From Armatimonadota bacterium (GTDB lineage Bacteria; Armatimonadota; UBA10988): a DNA stretch of 64,000 nt. The DNA is taken from assembly GCA_016235455.1 (NCBI GenBank), contig JACRKZ010000082.1:1-64000 (forward strand). Reading direction: 5' to 3'. Positions 8,553 through 18,500 of the stretch are shown here, one piece after another. Under the pieces are notes generated by a model. The model was given only the letters and a program-made list of their open reading frames with translations. It made no database searches and was not told the origin of the DNA. Every line of letters begins with the position of its first letter. Position 1 is the first letter of the stretch. The position numbers were made by a program, and so were the translations under genes.

Positions 8553-11189
8553 ATGAGCCCTTCCGCCACCTGCCTGACGCTGCTGCTGGCCACCGTGGCC
8601 GGCGCCGCCAGCCTGGAGTCCGGCACCGTCGATGGCCGCCGAGGGCTGCTGCTCGACGGCCGGCCGTTGCTGGCGCTGGATACGCCGTGGGTAGCCAGTT
8701 CCAGCTGGAGCCAGGTCTACCGCGCGCCGGGCGACCTGCCGAACACCTCGAGCACGCGCACCCTCGACGGCCCGCATGGCCACCTCGTGGAGAAGCTGAC
8801 CATCGGGCCAGACGCGCTCACGCTGCGTTACGAGTTCGCCTTCGCGGAACTGGCCGGTGGTGCCAATCTGCAGTGGGTGCTGCGGCTGGAGCCCAGTCGG
8901 TTCGACGGCGCCATGATCGATGCGCAAGCCGCGGCTGGCTCGGGGCTACGGGCCATCGCCGGCGCCGCGGCCGGCGGACTCAAGCGGCTTGGGGTGATCC
9001 TGGGAGGGTCGGAAGTGCTCTTCGACGTCTCGGCCTCGAGCGGCGAATGGAAGTTTGGTGACCAGCGTGAGGCAGCGTGGGCCAAGTGCTACCGGCTGGA
9101 ATGGAACCGGCCGTTCGTCGAGGGCGGCCAGCGCGCGGGTTGGGTGGAGCTGAGTGTGCGCCGCGCCGATGTCGATCGCGCAGCCGTGGCCGCTCGGCTC
9201 GACGCGGCCGTGACCGAGGCCGTCCTGCCCCTGGACGGGACCTGGCGAGCGCAGCCGCCCGGCCAGGCCGAGCGGGACGTGCCGGTACCGGCCCGGTGGG
9301 AAGGGCTGCCAGGCCTGCGCGACGTGCACGAACTGACCTACCGACGCACCTTCGACGTGCCCGAGACCATGTCCGGGCGGCGCCTGGTGCTGCGTTTCGA
9401 CGCCGTCGGCGAGTTCGCCGAGGTGCGTGTCAACGGCCGCTCGGCGGGCCGCGCGCTGCTGGGCCCGCTGCCGGGCGAATTCGACGTCACCGACCTGGTG
9501 GCCGCGCCGTCGACCAACAACCGGCTGGAAGTGCTGGTGGCCGATGACACGTGCTTCGCCGTGCCGCGGCCGAGCAGCGACTGGCGCAACACACGCTCAT
9601 GGCTGGCACACGGCATCGGCGCGAACAACCGCAAGGGCCTGTTCCAGAGCGTCAGCCTGCGCGCGCGACCGCCGGTGTGGATCGCCGACGCGCGCATCCG
9701 CACCTCGGTGCGCGACCACACGCTCACTGTGACCTACGAGATCCACAACAGCTACAAAGAGACGCTGCGCGCCACCTTGGCCACCGCCGTACGCCCCTGG
9801 CCCGACGGCGCTGCGGCGTTGACGCCGTCGGCGCTGACACCGCCACCGCTGACCGTGGAACTGCCCGGCTTTGTCACCACGCAGGTCACGGTGACCGCGC
9901 CCTGGGCCAACCCGACGCTGTGGCAACCCGACCATCCGGCGCTGTATGTGCTGCGCGCGACGCTGACCGACGCCGTCAGCGGCCCGCTGTGCCGCCGCGA
10001 AGACCGCTTCGGCTTCCGCGAGGTGGGCTTCGAGGGCACGCAGTTCCGGCTCAACGGCATCCGCTGCAACCTGCGCGGCGAGAGCCCCAGCTATGCCGAG
10101 CGCGCCGGCTGGATGGACACCCGGGAACAGGCCGAGCGCCTGGTGAAGCGCGCGCTGTCGGCCAACTTCAACGTGGTGCGCTTCCATGCCGCGCCGGCGC
10201 CGCCGCACGTGCTGGACGTGTGCGATGAACAGGGCCTGCTGGTCATCGACGAGAGCGGCATCTACGCCAGTTGGGGCATGCTGATGCCCGAGCACCCCGA
10301 GTTCATGCCGGAGTGCGAGCGCCATCTGACGCGCTGGGTGCGCCGCGACCGCAACCACCCAGCGGTGGTGCTCTGGTCAGCCGAGAACGAAGGCCTCAAC
10401 GTCAACGCACTGGCTCCGGCGCAACTCAAGCGGTATGCCGAGGTGATCAACGCCAACGACGGAACGCGGCCGGTGGTCTTCGACGGCGACGGCACCGGCG
10501 AGGGCGCGTCGCCGGCCAGCGTGAAGCACTACGTACGCACCATCGACGACCTGCGCAACCGCGGCGGGCGCTCCTCGGGCTACGGCCGCGACATGCGCAC
10601 GGACATCTACTGGGCGGCGGAATACAAGCAGGACGTGCCGCTGGGCATGGGCGAGTTCCTCTATCCCGAGACCCAGGAGATGAAGAGCGCCATGCCCGAA
10701 TTGCTGGCGCAGATGGGCCTGCAGACACGCGGCTATCGATATGCAAACTGGTTCGATATCCGCCCGTACAACCCGTTCTACAGCGGCTACCAGACGGACG
10801 CCGGGGTCAAGCCCGAGTACCGCGCGGCGTGGGACATCCTGACCCGGTCGTTCGCCGCGGTGGGCGTGTTCGACCGGGACTACGACGCGCTGGGCGGCTT
10901 CCCCAAGCCGCCGGTGCTGCCGGTCGGGCAGAAGGCCGAGCGCACGCTGATCGTCTACAACGACACCTTCGCCGGCGAGACGGTGAGCCTGGAATGGACG
11001 CTGCTGGCTGGCGACCAGCGCCTGGCCGGCGAGACGCGCGAGTTGCGCATCGGCCTGGGCGAGCATGTCGAGGTGCCTATCGCCTTCACCCCGGTCCAGC
11101 CGGGCGCGCTGACGCTGCGACTCGTCTCGCGCAAGGGCGGCGTCGAGACGTTCCGCGATGAGCGGGCCTTCGAGGCGCGTCCGCAATAA
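8553..11189 (+). CDS. Glycoside hydrolase family 2-type enzyme (beta-galactosidase/glucuronidase-like)
   Basis: Secreted retaining glycosidase of 878 residues. A short signal (CLTLLLATVAGAAS) starts at the ATG at 8553, with GGGAG upstream. Residues ~20-220 form an extra beta domain not typical of compact GH2 enzymes. Next come the GH2 sugar-binding sandwich (LDGTWRAQPPG, YRRTFDVPE, VRVNGRSAG), an Ig-like domain and a TIM barrel from ~490. WSAENEG gives the probable acid/base Glu613, and LGMGEFLY the probable nucleophile Glu701. Probably an operon with the sialidase-fold gene 19 bases upstream. The stop codon lies inside the left arm of the palindrome at 11182. Substrate unknown. Confidence 0.85.
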   Translation: MSPSATCLTLLLATVAGAASLESGTVDGRRGLLLDGRPLLALDTPWVASSSWSQVYRAPGDLPNTSSTRTLDGPHGHLVEKLTIGPDALTLRYEFAFAELAGGANLQWVLRLEPSRFDGAMIDAQAAAGSGLRAIAGAAAGGLKRLGVILGGSEVLFDVSASSGEWKFGDQREAAWAKCYRLEWNRPFVEGGQRAGWVELSVRRADVDRAAVAARLDAAVTEAVLPLDGTWRAQPPGQAERDVPVPARWEGLPGLRDVHELTYRRTFDVPETMSGRRLVLRFDAVGEFAEVRVNGRSAGRALLGPLPGEFDVTDLVAAPSTNNRLEVLVADDTCFAVPRPSSDWRNTRSWLAHGIGANNRKGLFQSVSLRARPPVWIADARIRTSVRDHTLTVTYEIHNSYKETLRATLATAVRPWPDGAAALTPSALTPPPLTVELPGFVTTQVTVTAPWANPTLWQPDHPALYVLRATLTDAVSGPLCRREDRFGFREVGFEGTQFRLNGIRCNLRGESPSYAERAGWMDTREQAERLVKRALSANFNVVRFHAAPAPPHVLDVCDEQGLLVIDESGIYASWGMLMPEHPEFMPECERHLTRWVRRDRNHPAVVLWSAENEGLNVNALAPAQLKRYAEVINANDGTRPVVFDGDGTGEGASPASVKHYVRTIDDLRNRGGRSSGYGRDMRTDIYWAAEYKQDVPLGMGEFLYPETQEMKSAMPELLAQMGLQTRGYRYANWFDIRPYNPFYSGYQTDAGVKPEYRAAWDILTRSFAAVGVFDRDYDALGGFPKPPVLPVGQKAERTLIVYNDTFAGETVSLEWTLLAGDQRLAGETRELRIGLGEHVEVPIAFTPVQPGALTLRLVSRKGGVETFRDERAFEARPQ

Positions 11190-11250
11190 ACGGTGTCAGG
11201 GACCGTTTTCTCAATGACTGAGAAAACGGTCCCTGACACCGTTTATTGCG
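11182..11250. terminator. REP-like palindrome copy 2, acting as a shared convergent terminator
   Basis: Perfect 32-base arms (11182-11213, 11219-11250) surround a 5-base loop. The core AAACGGTGTCAGGGACC (11188-11204) is identical to that at 2884-2900. The TAA of the GH2 gene lies within the left arm, and the stop codon of the leftward esterase gene begins at 11251, the next base after the right arm. The element therefore fills exactly the space between two convergent genes. It could terminate transcripts from both sides, with CGTTTTCTCA and its complement giving T-rich stem flanks. Termination is inferred; the repeat itself is certain. Confidence 0.75.
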
Positions 11251-13386
11251 CTACAGCGGACTCCCATGCACCGCCACCCACGGCGACCAGGCGCCCGTGG
11301 CATGGAGCCTGGTCTGCCGGCGCCACAGCCGGCCGGCACCGAAGGCGTAGAGCTGATTGAGCCCGGCGCCGCCCAGGCACACAGCCTCGGCACGGGCGAG
11401 CCCCGGCAGCGGCAGGATGACCTGCGTCGGGCCGTCATCGGCGCAGATCTGCACGCCAGCACGCGTGGCGATGAGGGGCTGGCCCTCGCGGGCGAAGACG
11501 ACCGAGGTAGCGCCGGCCTCGTCGTCCCAGTCGTTCACGTTGAGGCAGTAGTAGCGCTCGCGGTTCGTCAGCTTGCCGTCGTCGGCCACCTGGTAGCTGT
11601 AGACCCACTTCGACGCGCCGTCGGCCACGGCCAGCAGCCACTGGTCGGGCCGGCAGGCCAGGCCGGTGGCCTGCTTGAGGCCGGTGTCCACCACGCTCAC
11701 CTGGCCGTCTCTGACCAACGAGACCTGACCGCCTCCCGTCACGTACAGGCTACCGTCGGGCCGGGCCAGGAGGTAGTCGCCGCGCACGCCTTCGGCAACG
11801 GTCGTGGCTTTCCCGTCGGCGCCGTAGCGCAGCAGCCGGCCGGTGGCGGCTGATACGCTGTATAGCTCGTCCTTGGCGCCGATGGCCAGGCCGTTGACCA
11901 CCGGCGCGTCGGCGATGCGCACAGTGATCGCGCCATCGGTGCCGATCGCGCGGATCTGGCTGCGGGCTACGTCGACAAACAGCACCTCGCCGCGTGAGGT
12001 GCACACCGGGCTGCGCACCTCGCCCAGGCGCTCGGCGACGAGCTCCCAGCCCTGGCCATCGACGATGCAGTCGCGCACGCGCGGCGCGCTGGTGCCGGGC
12101 TTGACCGGTTCGGGCCAGCCCTTCCACAAGCAGCGCATGGCCTCCAGCCAGTGCTCGTTCCAGCCGGCCACGTGCGGGCCGTCGATGGCGTGGAACTGGT
12201 AGTCGTAGCCGGCGAACTTGAGTGCCTTGTCCATCTCCTGGTCCAGCAGGTACCAGTCGCCCGCGCAGTTCTCCATGTCGTGCGTACCGGTGGTCAGATA
12301 GGCGCGGATAGGCTTGGCCTCGGTCTTGCGCACCAGCGTGGGGAACTCGTGACCGCCGCGGAAGGCGACGAAGCTGCCGCTGTTGGCATAGACCCGAGAG
12401 AAGGCGTCGGGCCGCCACCAGGCGGCGTTGAAGGCGCAGATGCCGCCACTGCTGCCACCGGCGATGCAGCGGTCGTTGCCGCGCTCCGAGAGTTTCAGGT
12501 CGAAGGTCCTGGCCACATACGGCAGCAACTCCTCGACCAGGAACCGCGGGTAGGCATCGCCCACGCCATCGTACTCCAGGCCGCGGTTGCGCCGGCCCAG
12601 CGTGTCCTTCATCGGTGCGGGCAGATCGCCGGGCCGGATGAACACACCGATGGTCACGGGCATCTCCCCATCGGCGATGAGTTGCTCCATCATGCTCTTC
12701 TCGCGCGGGTTGTAGCCGTCCTGACGCACGTAGACGCAGGCTGGCCTGGTGCCGTCGTACTGCGCGGGAATGAACACCGTGCCGGCGCGGCGCGTGCCGG
12801 GGAAGATGGCGCTGGTCTCGAACGTGAAGTCGCGGATCGTACCCTTGGGCGGCAACGGCTTGTTCAGGTCGCCCACGGCCGCCGGCCAGGTGGCGGCCGG
12901 CATGGGCCGCAAGAGCCATTGCAGGTGCTCGTCGTCGGCGTTGTAGGTCCATAGATCCTGGCGCGAGCCGGGCCTCTGGCCGCCGGCGAAGTCGTCCAGG
13001 CCCTGGGCCGGCGCATGGCGGGGGATCAGGCTGAAGGTGTTGCTGGGGTTGTGCCGGATGCTCCAGCGCTGCCACGGCTGGCCGGTGTCGGCGGTCAGCA
13101 CGATCAGCGTGCCGTTGTCGCTCTTGCCGTCCGCCGCGCCCATGACCATGGTCTTGGCATGGGCCGGCCGGATGGCATAGAAGCCATCACCGGCCGGCTC
13201 GATGATCCACTGCTGGTGCGTGGCCTTGGCCGGTTCGCCGATGGAGACGACCGTGCCCTCGGCGGCAGCCGCGCCGACGGCCTCCAGCACCATCTCCGGC
13301 GCGCTGACCGGGATGATCGTGAACGAGCCGCCCCAGTCCTGGGCCTGCGCCGCCGCACAAGCCGCCACCAACCAGAACATCCACAT
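11251..13386 (-). CDS. Secreted ricin-type lectin / serine esterase / beta-propeller fusion
   Basis: Exported protein of 711 residues with three modules. After the signal WMFWLVAACAAAQA comes a ricin-type beta-trefoil (~25-165) with repeated hydrophobic-Q-x-W signatures (HQQWIIEP, PWQRWSI, LQWLLRP). Residues ~180-430 are an alpha/beta-hydrolase of the enterochelin-esterase type with the nucleophile elbow GGSSGG. The C-terminal ~440-711 is an SMP-30/NHL-like propeller (GLAIGAKDELYSVS, LARPDGSLYVTGGG). The ATG at 13386 is preferred over those at 13413 and 13401 because GGGAGAGGGT directly precedes it. The likely role is deacylation of decorated polysaccharide, with the lectin targeting it. A related esterase-gluconolactonase pairing exists, but I do not recall this three-part form. 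Confidence 0.78.
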   Translation of the reverse strand: MWMFWLVAACAAAQAQDWGGSFTIIPVSAPEMVLEAVGAAAAEGTVVSIGEPAKATHQQWIIEPAGDGFYAIRPAHAKTMVMGAADGKSDNGTLIVLTADTGQPWQRWSIRHNPSNTFSLIPRHAPAQGLDDFAGGQRPGSRQDLWTYNADDEHLQWLLRPMPAATWPAAVGDLNKPLPPKGTIRDFTFETSAIFPGTRRAGTVFIPAQYDGTRPACVYVRQDGYNPREKSMMEQLIADGEMPVTIGVFIRPGDLPAPMKDTLGRRNRGLEYDGVGDAYPRFLVEELLPYVARTFDLKLSERGNDRCIAGGSSGGICAFNAAWWRPDAFSRVYANSGSFVAFRGGHEFPTLVRKTEAKPIRAYLTTGTHDMENCAGDWYLLDQEMDKALKFAGYDYQFHAIDGPHVAGWNEHWLEAMRCLWKGWPEPVKPGTSAPRVRDCIVDGQGWELVAERLGEVRSPVCTSRGEVLFVDVARSQIRAIGTDGAITVRIADAPVVNGLAIGAKDELYSVSAATGRLLRYGADGKATTVAEGVRGDYLLARPDGSLYVTGGGQVSLVRDGQVSVVDTGLKQATGLACRPDQWLLAVADGASKWVYSYQVADDGKLTNRERYYCLNVNDWDDEAGATSVVFAREGQPLIATRAGVQICADDGPTQVILPLPGLARAEAVCLGGAGLNQLYAFGAGRLWRRQTRLHATGAWSPWVAVHGSPL

Positions 13387-13447
13387 CGCACCCTCTCCCA
13401 TTGCCGCGGACACGCCCGCGTGCTACGGTCTGGCTCGGAGACCGCTC

Positions 13448-14554
13448 ATGTGGCTGGCCGCGCTGTCCATGCTAGCACCCCCGCTGCCCGCGCACTACGC
13501 CTTGCCGATCCTGGATCTTGCCTTCGAGACCGAGCGGCAGGTGGTGGTCGACCGTGAAGCCAACCAGTACCTGGGCCACGTGTCGACGCTGCTGCTGCCC
13601 GACGGCAAGACGATCCTGGCGGTCTACCCCAAGGGCCATGGCAAGGGCGCGATCATCTACCGGCGTAGCACCGACGGCGGGCTGACCTGGTCGCCGCGGC
13701 TGGGCGTACCCGAGAACTGGGCCACGTCGCTGGAGACACCGACCATCTACCGGCTCATCGGCCCCGATGGCAAGGCCCGCATTGTGCTCTTCTCCGGCCT
13801 GCAACCCATCCGCAGCGCCGTCTCGGAGGATGACGGCCTGACTTGGTCGCCGCTGCGGCCCGCGGGCACCTGGGGCGGCATCGTGGCCATGGGTGATGTG
13901 CAACGCCTGGCCGACGGCACCTATGCCGCCTGGTTCCACGACGATGGTCGCTTCTTCGAGCCCAAACCGCAGCCGGTGGAACGCATCAAGGTCTACCAAT
14001 CGCTGTCGCACGATGGCGGTCTGACCTGGGCGGCACCGACACTGCTGTTCCAGCACGAGACGGCCGACCTGTGCGAACCGGGCGTGGTGCGCTCGCCCGA
14101 CGGCCGGCGCCTGGCCATGCTCTTGCGCGAGAACACGCGCCGGCAGAACGGCTTCATCAGCTTCTCCGACGACGAGGCCAGGACTTGGAGCACGCCGCGG
14201 CCGATGCCCGCCGCGCTGACCGGCGACCGGCACACGCTGCGCTATGCGCCCGACGGCCGGCTGGTGGCGGTATTCCGCGACATGGCGCTGCAAAGCGTCA
14301 CGTGGGGCGACTTCGTGGCCTGGGTGGGCACGTTCGACGACCTTGTGGCGGGCCGCGAGGGCCAGTATCGCGTGCGCCTGGGCGACAACAAGGAGGGCGC
14401 CGATTGCGGCTATCCCGGCCTGGAAGTGCTGCCCGACGGGACGTTCGTGGCCACCACCTACGGCCACTGGACCGCGGGCCAGCCGCCGTACATCGTCAGC
14501 TTCCGCTTCACGCTGGCGGAGCTGGATGCGCGCCTGGCGCGGGCGCAGCCTTGA
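13448..14554 (+). CDS. Exported sialidase-fold protein, second copy
   Basis: Protein of 368 residues with a signal at the start (MWLAALSMLAPPLPA) and a six-bladed Asp-box propeller: STDGGLTW, SEDDGLTW, SHDGGLTW and the degenerate SDDEARTW. CGGAG lies 7 bases before the ATG at 13448. It is only distantly similar to the sialidase-fold protein at 7406 and has a Sec rather than Tat signal. Divergent from the esterase gene, with about 60 bases between starts. Its last 47 bases overlap the convergent dehydrogenase gene. Probably a secreted exo-glycosidase or glycan-binding propeller. Confidence 0.8.
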   Translation: MWLAALSMLAPPLPAHYALPILDLAFETERQVVVDREANQYLGHVSTLLLPDGKTILAVYPKGHGKGAIIYRRSTDGGLTWSPRLGVPENWATSLETPTIYRLIGPDGKARIVLFSGLQPIRSAVSEDDGLTWSPLRPAGTWGGIVAMGDVQRLADGTYAAWFHDDGRFFEPKPQPVERIKVYQSLSHDGGLTWAAPTLLFQHETADLCEPGVVRSPDGRRLAMLLRENTRRQNGFISFSDDEARTWSTPRPMPAALTGDRHTLRYAPDGRLVAVFRDMALQSVTWGDFVAWVGTFDDLVAGREGQYRVRLGDNKEGADCGYPGLEVLPDGTFVATTYGHWTAGQPPYIVSFRFTLAELDARLARAQP

Positions 14555-15521
14555 CCGCGCCAGGCGCGGCGTCTGGCCGCAGCAAGACCTTGAGCGCGCC
14601 CGGCTCGGCGGCACGCGCGAATGCCGCCTGCCACTCGCTCAGCGGCCAGACGCCTTCGGTCAGCGCGGCGACGTTCACCTCGCCGCGCGCCAGCGCCGCG
14701 ACCGCCGCCGGCACATCGCCGCAGCGCGAGCCGAGCAGCGCCAGCTCCTTGACCACGGCGAGACTCAGATCGAGGCTGGCCGGCTCGGCGTAGGTGCTCT
14801 TGAGCACCACCGTGCCGCGCGGCCGGGCCAGGCGCAATGCCAGCGCCAGGCCACCGCCGTTGCCCGTCGCTTCGACCACCGCGTCGAAGGCGCTATCGCC
14901 AGCCTCCTCGGCCAACGCGGCAGTCAGCCCCAGTCCGCGCGGCAGAGCCAGCGACGCCTCGCGCCGGCCGAGCACGGTCAACGCCGCGCAGAGCGGTGCC
15001 AACACCTGCGCGCAGAGCAAGCCCAGCCGGCCCGGCCCGACCACCGCCACGCGCGCGCGCGGCCAATCGACGGGCAAGTCGAGCACGTGGCGCGCGGCGG
15101 CCAGCGGCTCGGCCCACACGGCGACGGCGTCGTCGAGGTCGTCGGGCACGGGCACCAGATTGCCCACGGGCAGCACCAGTCGCTCGGCGAAGGCGCCGTC
15201 GCAGCCGATCAGGCCGAGCACGCGGCGGGTCGGGCAGTGCTCGGGTCCGTGGTCGCGGCATTCGGGGCAGGCGCCACAACCCAGGTTGATGGAGGCGACC
15301 ACCCGCCGGGCGAGCCAGTCCTCGTTGTCGCAGGCGACAACCCGGCCGACGAACTCGTGGCCGGGCACGCCGCCGAAGCCCTTGTACCCGGCCAGCAACT
15401 CCAGGTCGGTGCCACAGATGGCGGCCAGGTCGACCTCGATCAGCGCCTCGCCGTGGCCGGGCGTGGGCTCGGGGTGGTCGGCGGCCAGGTGGAACTGTGG
15501 GGCGAGGAGCAGGGCTTTCAT
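14508..15521 (-). CDS. Zinc-dependent medium-chain alcohol/polyol dehydrogenase
   Basis: Cytoplasmic NAD(P)-dependent oxidoreductase of 337 residues in the MDR superfamily. Catalytic-zinc positions are ICGTD (Cys ~36) and PGHEFVGRV (His-Glu). Four clustered cysteines in CGACPECRDHGPEHC bind the structural zinc. The nucleotide-binding motif is VVGPGRLGLLCAQ. GGGAG precedes the ATG at 15521. Last gene of a four-gene minus-strand operon, 14 bases behind the large glycosidase gene, so oxidation of a released sugar or polyol is plausible. The alanine/proline-rich C-terminal tail encodes the 47-base overlap with the opposing sialidase-fold gene. Confidence 0.85.
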   Translation of the reverse strand: MKALLLAPQFHLAADHPEPTPGHGEALIEVDLAAICGTDLELLAGYKGFGGVPGHEFVGRVVACDNEDWLARRVVASINLGCGACPECRDHGPEHCPTRRVLGLIGCDGAFAERLVLPVGNLVPVPDDLDDAVAVWAEPLAAARHVLDLPVDWPRARVAVVGPGRLGLLCAQVLAPLCAALTVLGRREASLALPRGLGLTAALAEEAGDSAFDAVVEATGNGGGLALALRLARPRGTVVLKSTYAEPASLDLSLAVVKELALLGSRCGDVPAAVAALARGEVNVAALTEGVWPLSEWQAAFARAAEPGALKVLLRPDAAPGAVKAAPAPGAHPAPPA

Positions 15522-15535
15522 CGCGATGCTCCCGT

Positions 15536-18500
15536 CTACTTTGCCACCAGCCGCACCCGCACCGTCTCGCCGAACGCCGCGCCGGCGGCGGTGCTGACGC
15601 GGGCCGAGAGCGTGCGGTCGCCCTCGGCGGTCAGCGTGAAGATCACCTCGGCGGTGCCGAAGCGCGGCGTCGCCGGCACATCCAGCGTCTCGGCGCCGAG
15701 CGTCAGACGGCAGCCATCCCAGGCCGCCTCGCCAGTGTTCACCAGCTTCACGGTCACCTTGAGCGGACCACCGCCCGCAACGCTGAGCGCCTGCCCGTTC
15801 TCACCGCGAGCGCTGCCGCCGGGCCAGACGACCTCGATGCCGGCCACCTCCGCGTTGGCGTGCTTGAGCGGGCCGCTACCGGCATACGGCACGTTGCCCA
15901 CCTGCACCAGGGGCATGTCCCGTGTGCTCTTGCCGGTCGCCTCGGTGACCAGGCGAACGCTCTTGCCCTGGGCGGTCAGGCGGCGGAACTCGGCATCCTT
16001 GGCGCTCCAAAGCCCGAAGAGCCCGCGCGCGTCGGCGTCGCGATCGACCAACAGCGTGGGCGAGTCCGGCGCCGGCTTGAGCAGTTCGGCCTGCACCTGC
16101 CGACCCACCTCGGCCGCAGCCAGCAGGGCCTCGCGCGGCGTGCCGTCAGGCTCCACCACGCCGTAGTCGCTACGCTCGTTGACGCGCCACCCGCCGGGCC
16201 ACCACCAGCCGGCCGATGCCGCGGCACGGTCCTGCAGGCACAGCCGCAGCGTGCCGCGCCAGATGGCCGTCTGCTGCGCACGAGTGTCGGGCGTGCCACC
16301 GCGTGCCCCGATGCTATGGCCGAACTCGGCCCAGAACACCGGCTTGCCCGCGCCGGCCCACTTGCCCCAGGCGGTGATGAAGCCGGTGCCCGAGGCTTTG
16401 GCCCAGTCGGGCGACATGCCGTAGCCCTCGGGCGAGGCGAAGTCCAGGTGCGCGGCGCCCGAGGTCAGATCGTAGGCCATGACCCGGCCGGCCCATTCCT
16501 GGCCCGTGCCGCCGTAGCCGGTGCGCACACCCAGCAGCAGATCGGGGTCGAGGCTGCGCAGCGAGCGGCAGACGCGGCCGTAGCGCCGGCTGATCAGGTC
16601 GTCGGCGAAGCGGCGATAGGCCGCCACCATGATGCGATGCGGACCATCGCTGCCGATCTGCTGGTCGGTGGGATTGCTGACCTGGCCGGCTTCGCGCGGC
16701 GCAGCCAGGCCCCAGGCCCGTTCGGCACTCTCGACACTGCCGTACTGCTCGACGATCCAGGCCCGCCACTCGCCATCCCAGCGCGTGCGCTCGGCATGGT
16801 TGCCCAGCCGCGGCTCCCAGTGCAGGTCGAGCATGGCCACCGTGTCGTTGCCGACCACCCGCGCCGAGGTCAACAGATCACGGTCGTGCTCGGGGTTGAA
16901 GCCCAGTCCGCCAGCCGAGCTGGTGAACAGGTTGACCCAGATGCCGTGCGCGCGGCAGCGCTCGAGAAAGTCGATCATCGGCTCAGGATGGCCGGGCTGG
17001 ATGCTGACCAGGTTGAGCCCCAGCTTCTGCATCAGCGCCAGATCGGCCTCAACCACGTCGGGGTCGTAGTCCTCGCGCTTGAGCCAGCCGTTGTTGTAGC
17101 GGTCGGGCTCCAGGCCGCTGACGTTGCGCGGCCAGTAGTTGACGCCGTTGAGGAAGACAGGCCGCCCGCCGACGCGGAACGTGTCGCCCTGGACCCGCAC
17201 GCGACGGGCCGCCGACACCACCGGGGTCTTGGGCACGATGCGCAACGGCGTGGCGCCCGAGTCAACCACCTGGCCGGCAACCAACACCTCGACGCCGACC
17301 CGATGCAGGCCAACACCAAGCCCCGTGGCCGGCTGGACCAGCGCACCGCGCTGCGCACCGGCCGCCAGGTCCACCTCAATCGTCTGCGGCCGGCCGTCGA
17401 CGGTCACTCGCACCGACACCTTCTGGTTGGCGGCTCCACAGTTGAGCAGGCGCGCGCCGAGCGGCACCGGCTCGCCTTCGACATGGACGATCTTCTCCGG
17501 CCCACCGTTGAGCAGCCAGACACCGGCCCGCGCCGCTCGCAACGCCTCGGCGTCGTTGCCCACGCCGCTCGGTTGCCAGAAGATCGCCGCGCCCTTGGTG
17601 GTGACGTAGCGACTGAGGCCGCCGGCCAGCGTCTGGTGCCGGCCTTCGAGCTCGGCCGCGAGGGTCTGGCCGCGCGGTCGCTGGTACGGGATGCGCCGGC
17701 CGTCGGCCGTCTCCCACTGCTTGTACCAGGGCGATAGCGTCTCGATGACCGGCGGCGTGAACGCCTCAAAGGTCACCGGCGAAGCCGCCGTGCGGATGGA
17801 GCCGATGTGCAGCTCGAACGGGCCGGCGTGGGTCGTGCCGAAGCCCGTGGCGGGTCCGAACGACAGGCCCTTGGCATGGTCGGGCCGAAACTGCGTGTCG
17901 CGCCGCGCCTCGGGTGAGCCGTCGGCCCAGAAGCCGAACGCCGACGGATCGAGCACATGCTTGGTCCACGTGTCGGTCAGCGGGATGGCGGCAATCCAGC
18001 GCGAGCCGTCGTCCTCGCGCCACTCCAACGTCGTGGCCTGGCCGGGCGTGCCCTTGACCCAGACCACGGTCAGCGTCTCGCCGGCGCCGAAGCGAGCTTC
18101 ATTGGCGGCCAGCGTGTGCCAGCCATTGAACTCGGGCAGGCTGAGCCGAGCCGCGTCGCGGGCGCCGGCCGGGCCGGGCTGGCCGTAGAGCAGTTCCGAC
18201 TTGGCGGCCGAGTTGTTGGTGGCCACGCGCAGGCCGGCGTCGCGGCCCAGATCGAGCGCCGTGCCGCGGCCGTCGACCGCCGCCAGGGCATCGTCGCGCG
18301 TCTTCCAGGTGCCGTCGGGCAGCTTGAAGAGCGGATCAGCGAACGGCTCGGCGCCGCCGGCATACAGGTCGCCGCCCTGCTCGATCCACTCGACCACGGC
18401 GCGCATGGTCGCCACGGGCAGGCGCCGCAGCGAGTCGACCAGCAGCAGACGGTCGAGCGCGGGGTCGAGTTTGAGATCGACGGGCGATGCCAGCCGGATC

